From NCBI GenBank assembly GCA_013694845.1, contig JACDBQ010000231.1, forward strand, positions 1 through 8,032: a stretch of DNA of 8,032 nt, written 5' to 3'. The stretch comes from Acidobacteriota bacterium (GTDB lineage: Bacteria; Acidobacteriota; Vicinamibacteria; Vicinamibacterales; 2-12-FULL-66-21). The position numbers were made by a program, and so were the translations under genes. Position 1 is the first letter of the stretch. Each line of letters starts with the position of its first letter. Positions 6,806-8,032 of this stretch are shown here, piece after piece. A model generated the notes under the pieces. That model worked only from the letters and a program-made list of their open reading frames with translations, searched no databases and had not been told where the DNA came from.

Positions 6806-6810
6806 AATCG

Positions 6811-6814
6811 CCTC
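6811..6814 (-). promoter_or_regulatory. Ribosome binding site of the lipoprotein gene
   Basis: Read on the minus strand, GAGG is followed by CGATT and then the ATG at 6805. It is the only good Shine-Dalgarno match at suitable spacing among the minus-strand genes whose starts lie in the window, and it fixes this start. Confidence 0.6.
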
Positions 6815-6844
6815 GACTGCAGAGGTCGTACCAACTTGGCTTTG

Positions 6845-6868
6845 GGCTCTTGGCTCTTGGCTCTTGGG
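6845..6868. repeat. Heptanucleotide tandem repeat (GGCTCTT)3 plus partial copy
   Basis: Three perfect GGCTCTT units at 6845-6851, 6852-6858 and 6859-6865 are followed by a partial GGG. A degenerate TTGGCTTTG precedes them from 6836. The array lies in the 69-bp gap between the second permease stop and the lipoprotein start, six bases beyond the permease stop codon. Copy number is likely to vary between strains, as with other short tandem repeats. Confidence 0.75.
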
Positions 6869-6874
6869 TTCGAA

Positions 6875-8032
6875 TCACTCGTCGCGCAGCGCCACCATGG
6901 GATCCAGCCTCGATGCGCGAAGCGCGGGGAGCCCGCAGGCGATCGCGGCGATCACGAGGAAGCCTGCGGCCATCACCCCGAACGTCATCGGGTCGGTCGG
7001 TCCCACACCCACGAGCATTGTCCGCATGGCACCGGTCAGGAGGACCGCCGCCACGATGCCAACCGCCACGCCTACCGCGCTGAGCCGAAGGCCATGGCCC
7101 ACCATCATCTTGAAGATGCTCCCGTGTGCGGCGCCGAACGCCATGCGCACGCCGATCTCGGCGGTCCGCTGCCGGACTGTCGTCGACAGCACGCTGTAGA
7201 GCCCGACGGCCGCCAGCACCAGCGCCACGCCGGCGAAAATACCGATCAGCACCAGCGCAAACTTGGTCTGCGCCTGCTTTTCATCGACATAGGCAAGCAG
7301 CGGCCGAACCTCGATTGCACCGGTGCGCGGGTTCAACTCGGTCACCAGGGCGCGGACGGCGCCGGCCAGCTGCATCGGGTCGCCGCTCGTGCGGACCGCC
7401 CATCGGTTCGCGGCCCCGTACTGAAAGAATCCGTCCGGCACGAACAGCGCTTCACGTCCGTCCCGCGCCAGCGACTCGTGACGTTGATGCTCGACGACGC
7501 CGATCACCTGGTAGCGCTGGGGCTCCGGCGTGTTGATCCGCGCCACGATCGTCTTGCCAACGGCGGTCTGGCCGCGGAACGCCTTGCCGGCCATGACGCG
7601 ATCGATGACCACCGCGGTCGACTCCGGGCGGTTGTCGGCGTCGGTGAGGGTTCGCCCTTCGATCAGCTTCGTCCGCATCGCGTCGAAGTACCCGGGCAAC
7701 ACCGTGCGAACGGTCGCCTGACCGAACTTCGACGGATCCGTCAGCGCTTCCTCGGTCCCCCATCGGGCGAGGCCTTCGCGCTCTTCCAGTGGCATCGGGT
7801 TCGCTGCCGTGACGTCGGTGACGCCGGGCATGGCTCTCAGGCGCGCCTGCAGATTGGCCATGAAGGCCCGGCGGGCGGCGGGATCCGGCAGCCGCAGGTT
7901 GGGTGTCGCAAACGTGAGGACGCCTCTGGGATCGAACCCCGGCTCCGCTTTCTGCAGCGCCACGAAGCTCCGGATCATCAGACCGGAGCCGACCAGCAGG
8001 ACGAATGACAGCGCCACTTCGGCGGTGACGAC
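6875..8032 (-). CDS. Second ADOP-type ABC transporter permease, C-terminal half (5' end outside window)
   Basis: The reading frame is open to the right edge of the window. The first visible residues (VVTAEVALSFVLLVGSG) align with the membrane segment that begins the second half of ADOP permeases, so about 385 residues of a probably 800-900 residue protein are present. A GTG at 8017 is internal and should not be taken as the start. Visible parts are a membrane segment (1-21), a MacB-like extracytoplasmic domain (about 25-250), FtsX segments near 259-283, 312-336 and 350-370, and the cytoplasmic EIGVRMAFGAAHGS motif at 292-305. It ends PALRASRLDPMVALRDE, matching the other permease's end in pattern, though overall similarity is low, so this is not a recent duplicate. 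Whether its own PadR or an ATPase lies upstream cannot be seen. Like the other, its substrate is unknown. Confidence 0.93.
   Translation of the reverse strand, partial: VVTAEVALSFVLLVGSGLMIRSFVALQKAEPGFDPRGVLTFATPNLRLPDPAARRAFMANLQARLRAMPGVTDVTAANPMPLEEREGLARWGTEEALTDPSKFGQATVRTVLPGYFDAMRTKLIEGRTLTDADNRPESTAVVIDRVMAGKAFRGQTAVGKTIVARINTPEPQRYQVIGVVEHQRHESLARDGREALFVPDGFFQYGAANRWAVRTSGDPMQLAGAVRALVTELNPRTGAIEVRPLLAYVDEKQAQTKFALVLIGIFAGVALVLAAVGLYSVLSTTVRQRTAEIGVRMAFGAAHGSIFKMMVGHGLRLSAVGVAVGIVAAVLLTGAMRTMLVGVGPTDPMTFGVMAAGFLVIAAIACGLPALRASRLDPMVALRDE

Noticed and set aside
6809..6830. Interleaved CCTC/GAGG and CGAC/GTCG complements around a CTGCAG site before the lipoprotein.
   Set aside because: The arms are only four bases each and mutually exclusive, and part is explained by the ribosome site.
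6350..8008. A 552-codon plus-strand open frame.
   Set aside because: It runs antisense to the PAP2 start, the lipoprotein and the second permease, which all have recognisable features. Its product is low-complexity and includes the translated heptamer repeat.
1..8032. Search for defence, CRISPR, phage, toxin/antitoxin, tRNA or insertion-sequence features.
   Set aside because: No repeat-spacer arrays, transposase or integrase motifs, tRNA-like cloverleafs or defence domains were seen on either strand.

Overview
The window is a GC-rich bacterial chromosome segment, most likely from an Acidobacteriota genome, possibly a Vicinamibacteria-type soil lineage. The main reason is the pairing of a short PadR-family regulator with a very large duplicated MacB/FtsX-type permease that has no ATPase partner. 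This is the arrangement described for acidobacterial PadR regulators and ADOP permeases (acidobacterial duplicated orphan permeases). A second ADOP-type permease lies at the right edge. Gemmatimonadota and a few other soil phyla also carry such permeases, so the phylum call is an inference.

Layout. On the plus strand: the C-terminal part of an unrecognised multi-pass membrane protein (1-621, cut by the left edge), a PadR regulator (637-1008), and an 888-residue ADOP permease (1005-3671). The regulator and permease share an ATGA stop/start overlap and form an operon. A consensus-like promoter (TTGACA, 18 bp, TATGTT) lies in the last codons of the first gene and the few bases after it. A perfect 7+7 bp inverted repeat fills its spacer, which suggests PadR autoregulation. 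The -10 element is so close to the PadR ATG that the transcript should be leaderless or nearly so.

On the minus strand, reading right to left: the C-terminal half of a second ADOP permease (8032-6875, cut by the right edge), a small lipoprotein (6805-6407), a PAP2-type membrane phosphatase (6364-5585), and a large exported metal-dependent amidohydrolase (5546-3846). Gaps between these genes are 38-69 bp, so they could be co-transcribed, but nothing proves that they work together. The two gene sets converge on a 174-bp intergenic region (3672-3845) holding a long imperfect inverted repeat with a faint 9-bp period. A heptanucleotide tandem repeat (three perfect GGCTCTT copies) sits between the second permease and the lipoprotein gene.

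The products are almost all envelope-directed: permeases, an exported hydrolase, a membrane phosphatase and a lipoprotein. I see no RNA gene, CRISPR array, insertion sequence, toxin/antitoxin or phage gene. I do not see a clearly novel multi-gene system. The best leads are the operator-in-promoter with a leaderless PadR start, the two intergenic repeat elements, and the divergent PAP2 and lipoprotein families.
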